NCBI RefSeq assembly: GCF_900156055.1
Contig: NZ_FTMQ01000003.1
Span: 682,001 to 746,000 of the forward strand
Reading direction: 5' to 3'
Length of the DNA: 64,000 nt
Origin: Rhizobium sp. RU33A
Lineage (GTDB): Bacteria; Pseudomonadota; Alphaproteobacteria; Rhizobiales; Rhizobiaceae
Numbering within the stretch: the stretch's first letter is position 1; each line of letters starts with the position of its first letter. The translations under genes and the position numbers were made by a program. A model generated the notes under the pieces. The model had not been told where the DNA came from, searched no databases, and saw nothing but the letters and a program-made list of their open reading frames with translations. Below are positions 56,395 to 64,000 of the stretch, in pieces.

Positions 56395-56533
56395 GAGATG
56401 CCTCTGATTCGCCTGCCGCCATGCTGCAGTGCACATTATCAAGAAGCAGTATGACAGGGCAACGTCACCGTTTCGTTATCGCCGACCCACAGATGCGGCT
56501 TTCGGTCACCCAAGATGTGGGGAACTACCATGC

Positions 56534-57400
56534 TCAGATCAGCCGCAGGCCCTTGAGGCTGGCATGGCCATCCTTGCCGATGATGATGTGGTCATGCACG
56601 GTGATACCCAATGGCTTGGCGGTCTCGACAATGGTCCGGGTCATGTCGATATCCGCCCGCGAGGGTGTCGGATCGCCACTCGGATGGTTATGGACCAGGA
56701 TAATGGCGGTCGCCGACAGTTCGAGCGCCCGTTTGACCACCTCGCGCGGATAGACCGGCGTGTGATCGACCGTTCCGCGGCCCTGGATCTCGTCGGCAAT
56801 CAGCACGTTGCGCTTGTCGAGGAAGAGAATGCGGAACTGCTCCGTCGTCTCATAGGCCATCGCGGCATGGCAGTAGTCGATGACCGAGGACCATGAAGAC
56901 AGGACCTGCTTTTCGCGAAGCTCGCTCTTCAGCATGCGCTGCGCGACATTGGCGATCAGCTTCAGATCGAGCGCCACGGTCTCGCCGACGCCCTTGACCT
57001 CCTGCAACAGCGCGGGCGGCGCACCGAGCACGCCGGCGAGCGTTTGAAAACGGGCGAGAAGTGCTTTCGCGATCGGCTTGGTGTCGCGGCGCGGGATCAG
57101 CCGGAAAAGCAGCAGTTCGAGGATCTCGTAGTCTGCTAACGCCGTCTCGCCTCCCTCGCGAAAACGGCTGCGCAATCTTTCCCTGTGCCCCAGATAATGC
57201 GCCTCTGGCGGCATTGCGGCGCGCGTCGATGCGGCTTTGGCAATGCTGTTTTCTCTTGCTGGCTGCTCTGCGAAGAAGCTGCGCTCGTCGGCTTCATCAT
57301 GGGGCAGCTGTCGGCCGGAGCCGAAGAGGTCGCTGACCTGTTGCGCGGCTGCGCTTTCATGGCGCAGGGATTCACCTGAGAACGGAAACTTGCTCGTCAT
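56534..57400 (-). CDS. radC: RadC-family JAMM/MPN+ protein
   Basis: A 288-residue RadC protein. An N-terminal extension of about 55 residues is followed by a helix-hairpin-helix-like region ([19 protein letters not shown]) and the metalloprotease-like JAMM motif [18 protein letters not shown]. Historically linked to DNA repair, but this role is doubted. Start at 57400 ([10 protein letters not shown]). Downstream of map on the same strand, 114 bases apart. Confidence 0.92.
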   Translation of the reverse strand: MTSKFPFSGESLRHESAAAQQVSDLFGSGRQLPHDEADERSFFAEQPARENSIAKAASTRAAMPPEAHYLGHRERLRSRFREGGETALADYEILELLLFRLIPRRDTKPIAKALLARFQTLAGVLGAPPALLQEVKGVGETVALDLKLIANVAQRMLKSELREKQVLSSWSSVIDYCHAAMAYETTEQFRILFLDKRNVLIADEIQGRGTVDHTPVYPREVVKRALELSATAIILVHNHPSGDPTPSRADIDMTRTIVETAKPLGITVHDHIIIGKDGHASLKGLRLI

Positions 57401-57514
57401 GCCACCCAATCCTGACCCTCATGGTCGAGCGGCTGATCCGCCGCAGGGATATAGTGACACGACTGCCGCCGTGCGCAAGTTCAAGTTGCGGCAGGTCGTA
57501 TTGACGCGCGTCTG

Positions 57515-58339
57515 TCAGCCGAGGCCCGGACGGTCGAGGCCGGCAGGCGAGAGGGTGAAGATCTCGCAGCCATTTGCGGTCACGCCGACTGTGTGTTCAT
57601 ACTGTGCCGTCAGCGACCGGTCGCGGGTGACGGCGGTCCAGCCGTCCGAGAGTACCTTCACATGCGGCTTGCCGAGGTTGATCATCGGCTCGATAGTGAA
57701 GATCATGCCCTCGCGCAGTTCCGGACCCTCGTTTGCCTTGCCGTAATGCAGGATGTTCGGGCTGTCGTGGAAGAGACGCCCGACGCCGTGGCCGCAGAAG
57801 TCGCGCACCACGGAACAGCGTTCCGCCTCGGCATATATCTGGATCGCTTCGCCGATGGCACCGGTACGGGCACCGGGACGCACGGCGGCGATGCCGCGCA
57901 TCAGGGATTCATAGGTGACTTCCATTAGCCGCTCGGCAGCACGCTTGACCTGCCCAACCGGATACATGCGGCTTGAATCGCCGTGCCAGCCATCGAGCAG
58001 GTAAGTCACGTCGATATTGACGATATCGCCGTCACGCAGCGGCTTGTCGTCGGGCATGCCGTGACAGACGACGTGGTTGATCGAGGTGCAGACCGAATAC
58101 TTGTAACCGCGATAGTTCAGTGTCGCGGGCAGTGCGCCGTGATCGGCACCGAACTCGAAGACGAACTTGTCGATGGCGGCTGTCGTCACGCCAGGCTTGA
58201 CCATCGGCACGAGCGCATCGAGGCAGCGGGCGGTTAACTGGCAGGCGCGGCGCATGCCTTCGAAGTCGTCTGCACCGTAGAGGCGGATCGCGCCGGTGTT
58301 CTTGAGCGGTGCCGTCGCCGCGTCGATATAGGTGACCAT
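57515..58339 (-). CDS. map: methionine aminopeptidase, type I
   Basis: A 274-residue enzyme that removes N-terminal methionine from new proteins. The metal ligands are in NIDVTYLLDGWHGDSS (two Asp), CGHGVGRLFHDSP (His), FTIEPMINLG (Glu) and QYEHTVGVT (Glu). An N-terminal extension MVTYIDAATAPLKNTG is typical of rhizobia. Located 41 bases downstream of sfsA on the same strand. Confidence 0.96.
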   Translation of the reverse strand: MVTYIDAATAPLKNTGAIRLYGADDFEGMRRACQLTARCLDALVPMVKPGVTTAAIDKFVFEFGADHGALPATLNYRGYKYSVCTSINHVVCHGMPDDKPLRDGDIVNIDVTYLLDGWHGDSSRMYPVGQVKRAAERLMEVTYESLMRGIAAVRPGARTGAIGEAIQIYAEAERCSVVRDFCGHGVGRLFHDSPNILHYGKANEGPELREGMIFTIEPMINLGKPHVKVLSDGWTAVTRDRSLTAQYEHTVGVTANGCEIFTLSPAGLDRPGLG

Positions 58340-58380
58340 GGGGTGGCTTTCGCAAGTTCTAATCTAGGAGCTTTGCCCGT

Positions 58381-59100
58381 TCATAAACGACCAAACCCGT
58401 CTTCGTCTATCCGGATGAGGCTTTCAGGCACGATTTTGCCCGGTTCAAGGTGGCAGCGCAGAGCATAGGCCTCCACACCGCGAGCGATCGCACGGGCGAA
58501 GGCGCGGCCATAACCAGGGTCGAGATCGGAGCAGATTCTCAAGCGGTCGCAATCGGCGCGCTGGATGACGAAAAGCATGGCCGCCCGCCGGCCGGCTTCG
58601 ACAAGGTCGCCCATCTCGTCGAGGTGCTTGGCGCCGCGGGTCGTTACGCTGTCGGGAAACTCTGCAAGCCCTGCCTCTCGGATGAAATGCACGTTCTTCA
58701 CCTCGACATGCACGCTGCCCTTGGTCGTGTCCTCCAGCAGGATGTCGATCCGCGAATTGCGGCCGTAACGCTGCTCGCGCTTCAGGGAGGAAAAGCCTGA
58801 AAGTTCCGGCACAAGTCCGGCCAGGATCGCCTCCTCCGCAAGCCGGTTCGGCATGGCGGTGTTGACCCCGACCACAGTCCCGTCCGCCTCGACAAGTTCG
58901 AGGGCGTGAGCATATTTGCGCGTCGCGGCTTCGTGCTGCGAAAGCCAGATCCGCGATCCTGGCTCGGTCAGCCCGCGCATCGAGCCCGTGTTCGGACAGA
59001 ACCCGGTGATTTCAGTGCCATTTTCCAACAGCGCATCGAAGAGGAAGCGCTTGTAGCGACGCACGAGCCGGGCAGGGATGAGGGGCGGAGAAAAGATCAT
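58381..59100 (-). CDS. sfsA: SfsA family DNA/RNA nuclease
   Basis: A 239-residue protein. [37 protein letters not shown] and [22 protein letters not shown] are family blocks; the latter contains a PD-(D/E)xK-like core (DILLED, VEVKN). Described as sugar fermentation stimulation protein, with nuclease activity reported. Adjacent to map as in many proteobacteria. Confidence 0.95.
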   Translation of the reverse strand: MIFSPPLIPARLVRRYKRFLFDALLENGTEITGFCPNTGSMRGLTEPGSRIWLSQHEAATRKYAHALELVEADGTVVGVNTAMPNRLAEEAILAGLVPELSGFSSLKREQRYGRNSRIDILLEDTTKGSVHVEVKNVHFIREAGLAEFPDSVTTRGAKHLDEMGDLVEAGRRAAMLFVIQRADCDRLRICSDLDPGYGRAFARAIARGVEAYALRCHLEPGKIVPESLIRIDEDGFGRL

Positions 59101-59118
59101 GACTGTCTTTGCAGAGGT

Positions 59119-59502
59119 TCAGGCAGCCGGATCGTCATCGGGCTTGTTGATCGCCCAGGTCAGCAGCGCATCAAGGGCAGGGCAGAGCGCCTGTCCCCAG
59201 TCCGTCAGGCAATACTCCACCTTGGGTGGCACCTGATGATGAACGATGCGCCGGACAATGCCATCGCTTTCCATCTGGCGAAGCTGCTGGATCAACATCT
59301 TCTGCGAAATCCCCGGGATGGATCGCTCCAGCTCCGAGAAGCGCAGCGCCGCGCCGCCGAAGAGATGAAACAGGATCACCAGCTTCCAGCGACCTTCCAG
59401 CATCCGCAAAGCGTTTTCCACGCCTTCGGCCCCGTCGGCGGGCGTCAGGAAGGCATCCTTACTTTTTAGTGGGTACCTTACTTTTTCGTCTGTTCTTGTC
59501 AT
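59119..59502 (-). CDS. HxlR-family transcriptional regulator
   Basis: A 127-residue winged-helix regulator. The domain begins at residue 34 (MLEGRWKLVILFHLFGGAALRFSELER) with IPGISQKMLIQQLRQMESDGIVRR as the recognition region. Start MTRTDEKVRYP at 59502. A direct repeat inside the first 20 codons (59457-59486) may be the operator, so the exact start is somewhat uncertain. Divergent from the NTF2-like/SDR pair, which it probably represses. Confidence 0.88.
   Translation of the reverse strand: MTRTDEKVRYPLKSKDAFLTPADGAEGVENALRMLEGRWKLVILFHLFGGAALRFSELERSIPGISQKMLIQQLRQMESDGIVRRIVHHQVPPKVEYCLTDWGQALCPALDALLTWAINKPDDDPAA
59457..59486. repeat. CCTTACTTTTT direct repeat (candidate HxlR operator)
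   Basis: Two identical 11-base copies, 59457-59467 and 59476-59486, with start points 19 bases apart. It lies in the 5' end of the HxlR gene, about 95-125 bases from the divergent gene at 59580. Spacing near two helical turns suits a dimeric winged-helix regulator. Confidence 0.5.
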
Positions 59503-59579
59503 TTTTGAAGCGTATCGCCATCTTCGTCTTCGAGCAAGCGCGCCGCTCTTTCGCAACTGAGAACGAAAGATCTGATCCT

Positions 59580-59909
59580 ATGTCGAACACAATGACCGGG
59601 CCTGTCGAGGCCTATTTCGAAGGCAGAAATGTGCGCGACCTCGCACGAGCACTTTCCGGATTTTCCGAGACTGCCGTGGTCCACGACGAAAGCCGCATAC
59701 ATCGCGGCCCGCACGAAATCCGCGCCTGGATGACGGAGACCGTCGCGGCCTACGATGACCATTCCGAACTTCTCAATGTTGAGACTGACGGTGACACCAT
59801 CATTGCCACGGCCAGAGTCTCCGGAAACTTTCCGGGCAGCCCTATCACCCTGCGCTACCGCTTTGCGACCGAGCGCGGCCTGATCTCCCGCCTGGAGATC
59901 GCGCCATGA
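59580..59909 (+). CDS. NTF2/SnoaL-like protein
   Basis: A 109-residue cone-shaped NTF2-like fold protein. MTGPVEAYFEGRNVRDLARAL, VVHDESRIHRGPHEIRAWM and the C-terminal strands match SnoaL-like proteins that bind small hydrophobic substrates. Divergent from HxlR; ends in an ATGA overlap with the SDR gene. Role unknown, probably in the same small-molecule conversion. Confidence 0.85.
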   Translation: MSNTMTGPVEAYFEGRNVRDLARALSGFSETAVVHDESRIHRGPHEIRAWMTETVAAYDDHSELLNVETDGDTIIATARVSGNFPGSPITLRYRFATERGLISRLEIAP

Positions 59910-60703
59910 GCATGCATTTCAGGGTCGATCCGACGGAATTCGCGAATAAACGCGTCGTTGTCACCGGCGGCACGATGGGGGCAGGCGAGGCGATCGTGAA
60001 GCGCTTCATTCGCGGCGGAGCGCAGGTTGCGACAGCCGCGCGAAACTTGCCCGAAGCACCGGAGAAGGGCGTGGCATTCGTCAAGGCCGACCTGTCAACG
60101 TCCGAGGGCGTGGTTACGTTGGCAAACCATGCGCTCTCTGAATTCGGCGGGGTGGACATTCTTGTCCATTCACTCGGCGGCTCGTCCACCCCCGGCGGCG
60201 GCTTCAGAGCGGCGACGGAAGAGTTCTGGCAGCAGGAGTTGTCGCTCAATCTTCTGGCGGCCGTTCGCCTCGATCGCCTGCTGGTGCCTCAGATGATGGA
60301 GCGCCGGAAGGGTGCGGTGATCCATATCGCATCAATCCAGCATCGATTGCCGCTGCATGATTCAACGATGGCCTACGCGGCAGCCAAGGCGGCACTCGCA
60401 AGCTATAGCAAGTCGCTGTCGAAGGAGGTGGGGCCATCAGGTGTGCGCGTCAACGCGGTGTCGCCGGGCTGGATCCGCACATCGGCGGCCGACCGCATGG
60501 TGCAACGCCTGGCTGAAAGTGGCGGGTTTGGTGAGGATCAGGCGCGCCAGGGCATCATGGACGCGTTGGGCGGCATCCCGATCGGCCGACCGGCTTGGCC
60601 AGACGAGGTCGCCGAACTCGTGGCTTTCCTTTCGTCCGAACGCGCAGCATCAATTCACGGTGCGGATTATGTGATCGATGGCGGCACGGTACCGACACTG
60701 TGA
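59906..60703 (+). CDS. short-chain dehydrogenase/reductase
   Basis: A 265-residue SDR oxidoreductase. The NAD(P) loop is VVTGGTMGAGEAIVKRF. The catalytic Ser-Tyr-Lys set is in HIASIQHR and YAAAKAAL, and PGWIRTSAADRM follows. SASIHGADYVIDGGTVPTL ends the protein in the classic way. Co-translated with the NTF2-like gene under likely HxlR control. Substrate unknown. Confidence 0.93.
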   Translation: MSMHFRVDPTEFANKRVVVTGGTMGAGEAIVKRFIRGGAQVATAARNLPEAPEKGVAFVKADLSTSEGVVTLANHALSEFGGVDILVHSLGGSSTPGGGFRAATEEFWQQELSLNLLAAVRLDRLLVPQMMERRKGAVIHIASIQHRLPLHDSTMAYAAAKAALASYSKSLSKEVGPSGVRVNAVSPGWIRTSAADRMVQRLAESGGFGEDQARQGIMDALGGIPIGRPAWPDEVAELVAFLSSERAASIHGADYVIDGGTVPTL

Positions 60704-60718
60704 AGCGGTGGAGCAGGT

Positions 60719-60735
60719 GGAGCTTTTAAAGCTCC
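60719..60735. terminator. possible terminator between SDR and phaC
   Basis: GGAGCTTTTAAAGCTCC forms an 8-base near-palindrome between convergent genes. There is no separate T-run, so efficiency is uncertain. Confidence 0.35.
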
Positions 60736-60742
60736 ATCGGCT

Positions 60743-62575
60743 TTACACTCGCGCCAAAACATAACGTCCGGGCGCGTCCACAATCGCATTCAAGGCATCA
60801 CCACCCGGCTTGCGCGCCGGAACGCGTTCATCGGCAAGCTTTTCGATCCAGACCTGCCAGTGAGGCCACCAGGAACCGGATGTCTCCTTGGCATTCGCCA
60901 TCCAGTCTTCGTAGGTTCCCGCAACCTTCCCATTGGTCCAGTACTGGTACTTCTGCTTGTCCGGCGGATTGACGACGCCGGCGATATGGCCCGAGCCTGA
61001 GACGACGAAATCGACCGGACCACCGAACAGGCTGCTTCCCACGAAGACTGACTTGGCAGGCGCGATATGGTCTTCCTTGGTAGCCAGATTGTAGATCGGG
61101 ATCTTCACGTCCTTCAGCGACAGCGTCTTGCCTGCAAGCTGCATCTTGCCCTGGCTCAGCGTGTTGTTGAGGTAGCAGTTGCGCAGATAAAAGGAGTGGT
61201 TTGCCGCCGCCATCCGCGTCGAATCGGAGTTCCAGTAGAGGAGATCGAAGGGCATCGGATCCTGACCCTTCAGGTAGTTGTTGACGAAATAGGGCCAGAT
61301 CAGCTCGGAGGAGCGCAGCATGTTGAAGGCCGCTGCCATTTTCGAACCGTCGAGATAGCCCGTGGACTTCATTTTCTCTTCGAGGCCCGACAGTTGCTCC
61401 TCGTCGACGAAGACCTTGAGGTCACCGGCATAGGTGAAGTCGACCTGGGTGGTGAACAGCGTGGCACTGGCGATCCGCTTGTTCTTCTCCTGGGCGTGAA
61501 GAGCCAGAGCCGCCGCAAGCAGCGTCCCGCCGACGCAGTAGCCGATGGCGTTGACTTCTTTTTCCCCGGTCGCCTTCTCCACCGTGTCGAGCGCAAAATC
61601 GACGCCCTCGCGGATATAGGCTTCCCAGTCCTTGGCCGCATGGCGCTCGTCCGGATTGACCCAGGAGATCACGAAAACTGTGTGGCCCTGGTCGACGCAC
61701 CACTTGATGAAGCTCTTCTGCGGATTGAGATCGAGAATGTAGAACTTGTTGATCCACGGTGGGCAGATGAGGAGAGGGCGCTTCAGCACCGTCTCTGTGG
61801 TCGCGTCATACTGGATGACCTCGCAGACGTCGCTCTGGGCGATGACCTTGCCCGGCGTGATCGCCATATTTTCGCCGACGGCGAACTTGCTGGTATCGGT
61901 CTGGCGGATACAGAGATCTCCGCCGCCGGCGGCAATGTCCTCGGCGAGCATCTGCATACCCTTGACGAGGTTTGCGCCGCTGCTCTGCACCGTCTCCTTG
62001 TAGAGTTGCGGATTGGTCGCGACGAAATTGGCGGGAGAGAGTGCGGCCGTGATCTGCCGCATGTAGAAATTGGCCTTGTGCCGTGTATGCTCGTCGAGCC
62101 CGCCAGCGTCATTGACCATCTTTTCTGCCCACTGGGTCAAGACGACATAGGTCTGGCGGAGGAAATCGAAAAACGGATTGCGCTCCCAATCCTCGTCGGA
62201 GAAGCGTTTGTCTTTGGGCAGAGCATCGGCGACGGCCTGTTCCGGTGCGGCGAATCGCGCCAGCGACCGGCTCCAGACGACGAAGACTGCGTTGAGCAGG
62301 TGGGTCTGCGCTTCGAGCGTCCGTTTCGGGTCGGACATCCAGTATTCCGCCACCTTGCCCATGATCTTCACAAGCTCGGCCATCGGCTCGGAAACGGGAT
62401 CAACGAAGTCTACTGCTTCTCGGGGCTTGAGCCAGACAGAGGCGGCCTTGCCGAGGTTTTCCAGTGCCTTGGCGGCGTTGATGGTGAGCGCCTGCGGATC
62501 CTTGATGATGTAGGGCTCGATCAGCTTCGGATCGAACGCGGCACTTGCTTCGGCTTCTTCCCGCGTCCTGTCCAT
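60743..62575 (-). CDS. phaC: class I polyhydroxyalkanoate synthase PhaC
   Basis: A 610-residue enzyme that polymerises 3-hydroxyacyl-CoA into storage polyester. The nucleophile Cys347 is in the lipase-like box GYCVGG, with the aspartate in TKEDHIAP and the histidine in GSGHIAG downstream. The N-terminal domain (about residues 20-180) and CPPWINKFYILDL are typical of class I. Monocistronic in this window; phaA and phaB are not present. Confidence 0.96.
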   Translation of the reverse strand: MDRTREEAEASAAFDPKLIEPYIIKDPQALTINAAKALENLGKAASVWLKPREAVDFVDPVSEPMAELVKIMGKVAEYWMSDPKRTLEAQTHLLNAVFVVWSRSLARFAAPEQAVADALPKDKRFSDEDWERNPFFDFLRQTYVVLTQWAEKMVNDAGGLDEHTRHKANFYMRQITAALSPANFVATNPQLYKETVQSSGANLVKGMQMLAEDIAAGGGDLCIRQTDTSKFAVGENMAITPGKVIAQSDVCEVIQYDATTETVLKRPLLICPPWINKFYILDLNPQKSFIKWCVDQGHTVFVISWVNPDERHAAKDWEAYIREGVDFALDTVEKATGEKEVNAIGYCVGGTLLAAALALHAQEKNKRIASATLFTTQVDFTYAGDLKVFVDEEQLSGLEEKMKSTGYLDGSKMAAAFNMLRSSELIWPYFVNNYLKGQDPMPFDLLYWNSDSTRMAAANHSFYLRNCYLNNTLSQGKMQLAGKTLSLKDVKIPIYNLATKEDHIAPAKSVFVGSSLFGGPVDFVVSGSGHIAGVVNPPDKQKYQYWTNGKVAGTYEDWMANAKETSGSWWPHWQVWIEKLADERVPARKPGGDALNAIVDAPGRYVLARV

Positions 62576-62735
62576 GCCGTCCTCCCCAGGATTGTTCTGG
62601 CGTCTTTTGTATTTGCGTATCCTGCATGAAAACGACTACAAGTTCCAGCTGTTGGCGCATAGTCTTTCGATGAGGATCGACGGTTGCGCCCTTGAGGAAT
62701 GTCAGTTTTCCGCGCAGATGCGGGCGGTCGGGGCC

Positions 62736-63146
62736 ATGGTGCACAAGAAGTTCAGTCTCTCGGGTCATTCTCTGCAGGCGCTCGTCCTGGCCTTCGTCGC
62801 GCTCATGGCGGGCACGGGCTGCCAGTCTTCTGCGCCAGCGACGACGCAAGTCGCGGCGGTGCCGACAGCGCTGGAAGTCAATGTCGAGGATCCGGACAAT
62901 CCGGACGCGCCACAAGCCCGCCCGACCTATGCCGACGGCTATCCGAATTTTGCCGGCTCGCTGAATGCCGCGAATGTCCAGTTGAGCAATGAAGAGGCGA
63001 CCGCGCTGCAGGCCCAGTTGAGCTCGTTGGGTGCAGCCCGTCAGGCCGGCACGATCACCGAAGCGGCATATCAGGCAAGACTGGCTGAACTGCGCAATCT
63101 CGCAGCCCAGCACGGGCCCGAAACGCAGGCTCAGATCGCCAATTAA
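62736..63146 (+). CDS. small putative lipoprotein
   Basis: A 136-residue protein. Start MVHKKFSLSGHSLQALVLAF gives a hydrophobic segment ending LMAGTGC, a loose lipobox; ATG at 62718 is also possible. The mature part starts acidic and ends with ANVQLSNEEATALQAQLSSLG and a helical SHOCT-like tail (AGTITEAAYQARLAELRNLA). Function unknown. Divergent from phaC. Confidence 0.65.
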   Translation: MVHKKFSLSGHSLQALVLAFVALMAGTGCQSSAPATTQVAAVPTALEVNVEDPDNPDAPQARPTYADGYPNFAGSLNAANVQLSNEEATALQAQLSSLGAARQAGTITEAAYQARLAELRNLAAQHGPETQAQIAN

Positions 63147-63375
63147 GGCTTGCGCTGGCGGCGTTTTTTTCGCAAAGCAACCGAAGCGTTTTTGACATAA
63201 AATTTCGTCGGCGATTCAGGCTTCGCGCCGGATTTGCGACAAAATTTCCTGCGAGCGCTCTGATTGGGATATCATCACGTGCATTCGGTTCTGCGGTTCG
63301 TTGCGGAGCGCGTGGTCACTGGGAAAACGAGCGCGCCTGCCGCGGTTATGATCCGCGCGGTTTCAGGGGTTGAAG

Positions 63376-64000
63376 ATGGAAGAGTTTCACAAAGTCCGGC
63401 GGCTGCCGCCCTATGTTTTCGAACAGGTCAACCGTTTGAAGGCGAGCGCGCGAGCCGGTGGCGCCGACATCATCGATCTCGGCATGGGCAATCCCGATCT
63501 TCCGACCCCGCAGGCGATCGTCGACAAGCTTTGCGAAGTGGTCCAGGACCCGCGCACTCATCGTTATTCCTCCTCCAAGGGCATACCAGGCCTGCGCCGC
63601 GCCCAGGCGGCATACTACGCCCGTCGCTTCAATGTGAAGCTTAATCCCGATACGCAGGTCGTCGCGACGCTCGGCTCGAAGGAAGGCTTCGCCAATATGG
63701 CGCAGGCGATCACCGCGCCGGGTGATGTCATCCTCTGCCCGAACCCGACCTATCCGATCCATGCCTTCGGGTTCCTGATGACCGGCGGCGTCATCCGCTC
63801 GATCTCGATCGAGCCGGACGAGACCTTCTTCCCGCCGCTCGAGCGCGCCGTGAAGCACTCGATCCCGAAGCCGCTGGCGCTGATCATCAACTATCCGTCG
63901 AACCCGACGGCCCGAGTCGCGAGCCTCGACTTCTACAAGGACGTCATCGCTTTCGCGAAGAAGCATGACATCATCGTGCTCTCTGACCTTGCCTATTCGG
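63376..64000 (+). CDS. PLP-dependent aminotransferase, AlaC-like (5' part)
   Basis: The first 208 codons of a class I/II aminotransferase; the gene continues past the window. MEEFHKVRRLPPYVFEQVNRLK, DLGMGNPDLPTPQAIVDKL and the INYPSNPTARVA segment match rhizobial alanine/LL-diaminopimelate-type aminotransferases. The PLP lysine lies beyond the visible end. Probably involved in alanine formation. Confidence 0.9.
   Translation, partial: MEEFHKVRRLPPYVFEQVNRLKASARAGGADIIDLGMGNPDLPTPQAIVDKLCEVVQDPRTHRYSSSKGIPGLRRAQAAYYARRFNVKLNPDTQVVATLGSKEGFANMAQAITAPGDVILCPNPTYPIHAFGFLMTGGVIRSISIEPDETFFPPLERAVKHSIPKPLALIINYPSNPTARVASLDFYKDVIAFAKKHDIIVLSDLAYS

Overview
The window is chromosomal DNA from an alphaproteobacterium, almost certainly a member of the Rhizobiaceae (Rhizobium/Agrobacterium/Sinorhizobium relatives). 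The signs are a suf operon with two cysteine desulfurases, aerobic-type cobalamin genes with CobN, an ATP12-type F1 assembly factor, small DUF1127, DUF1236 and DUF992 proteins, RIME-like intergenic DNA and an anti-Shine-Dalgarno sRNA of the alpha-r14/CcsR kind. Genus is not resolved. Genes are densely packed, often with 1-8 base overlaps. I see no phage, insertion sequence or CRISPR array.

Layout. 1-0.8 kb: a truncated PIN-domain toxin gene and an alpha/beta hydrolase. 0.8-7.5 kb: Fe-S cluster assembly operon (cysteine desulfurase, sufB, sufC, sufD, sufS, DUF59 gene) behind a set of inverted repeats. 7.6-11.4 kb, opposite strand: rutABCDF for pyrimidine-ring breakdown, with a RutR-like operator and a RIME-like repeat; this block separates sufA (11.8 kb) from the rest of suf. 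12.3-16.7 kb: Lrp/LysE pair, a LuxR-LuxI quorum-sensing pair with a coupled 100-residue protein, a D0-only flagellar-rod-like protein and a secreted DUF1236 protein. 16.8-21.4 kb: gcvTHP behind a tandem glycine riboswitch. 21.6-24.6 kb: copper-handling secreted proteins including a YcnI-PCuAC fusion, a HemG-like flavodoxin behind an FNR/FixK box, and crcB. 24.7-28.1 kb: rluC-like gene, a HAD-ATP12 fusion gene and a lipoprotein.

28.1-45.3 kb is a cobalamin region in two parts. The first is a long cobalamin riboswitch, cobU/cobP, cobW, cobN, two uncharacterised passengers (GFA and GNAT) and cobO. A parDE module and a TauE/SafE permease separate it from the second part: cbiX, an unknown gene, cobH, cobL, cobI, a cbiG-cobJ fusion, cobM and a small membrane protein. 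Together these cover cobalt delivery and insertion, several corrin-ring methylations and adenosylation. cobA, cobB, cobC, cobD, cobF, cobG, cobK, cobQ, cobS and cobT are not in the window.

45.4-64 kb: nucleoside hydrolase; a DUF1127 gene near a three-hairpin CCUCCUCCC sRNA; a DUF2157/GDYXXLXY membrane pair; tRNA-Leu(UAG); trigger factor; a PAS-LuxR regulator; a CsbD/DUF992 stress-type cluster; an MFS exporter; sthA, radC, map, sfsA; an HxlR-controlled SDR unit; phaC; a small putative lipoprotein; and the start of an aminotransferase. The strongest candidates for follow-up are the suf operon split by rut, the HAD-ATP12 fusion, the sRNA/DUF1127 locus, the CbiG-CobJ fusion in an aerobic-type cluster, and the luxR-luxI-small-protein unit.
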